Shown here piece after piece: positions 6,170-6,195 of a stretch of 6,195 nucleotides of DNA. The DNA lies in contig DKKK01000130.1 of NCBI GenBank assembly GCA_002455215.1, positions 16,630 to 22,824 on the forward strand, read 5' to 3'. Below the pieces are notes generated by a model. The model saw only the letters and a program-made list of their open reading frames with translations, had not been told where the DNA came from and made no database searches. Positions within the stretch are counted from its first letter, which is position 1, and each line of letters starts with the position of its first letter. Source of the DNA: Anaerolineales bacterium UBA6668 (lineage in GTDB: Bacteria > Chloroflexota > Anaerolineae > Anaerolineales > UBA6668). The translations under genes and the position numbers were made by a program.

Positions 6170-6195
6170 ACCACACGAGCCGCAACAAGCCTATG

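Noticed and set aside
6049..6195. Minus-strand reading frame open from the right edge for about 49 codons
   Set aside because: No motif is recognisable, and the length is within chance for an open frame running off the window.

Overview
The window carries one compact minus-strand set of genes with nothing convincing on the plus strand except one short ORF at the right edge. Base composition is intermediate. The membrane-fusion protein has a long coiled-coil region built from repeated L..LR.P....I..A...V..A...L..AE units. I associate this style with adaptors of Chloroflexota (Anaerolineae-like bacteria), so that phylum is my best guess. It is an inference from protein character, not from a marker gene.

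Reading in the direction of transcription (right to left): a MarR-family regulator (5952-5533), a 250-base non-coding stretch with two related palindromes and a direct repeat, then a tightly packed three-gene export operon. The operon consists of a membrane-anchored HlyD/YknX-type adaptor (5280-3610), a MacB/LolD-type ABC ATPase (3608-2907) and a MacB/FtsX-type permease (2910-1681). One base separates adaptor and ATPase, and ATPase and permease overlap by ATGA, so the three are almost certainly co-translated subunits of one transporter. After a 182-base gap with a promoter-like sequence comes a beta-CASP metallo-beta-lactamase-fold ribonuclease (1498-101), probably its own transcription unit.

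The simplest reading is a regulated efflux or cell-envelope-stress module. The MarR protein would repress the adaptor-ATPase-permease operon and itself, and release on binding a small molecule or on thiol/metal chemistry. The permease and ATPase resemble the MacAB and Bacillus YknXYZ group; the substrate cannot be told from sequence. The ribonuclease is a general RNA-processing enzyme that appears to be only a neighbour.

The most interesting material is non-coding. Two palindromes with a shared core lie between marR and the adaptor, and they are coupled to a duplicated sequence block. A different 41-base interrupted palindrome lies directly upstream of marR. At the right edge a 49-codon plus-strand ORF may be the decayed start of a transposase. 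I saw no rRNA, tRNA, CRISPR array or intact mobile element. Most of the window is ordinary, well-known gene families; I found no clear sign of an undescribed system beyond the regulatory architecture.
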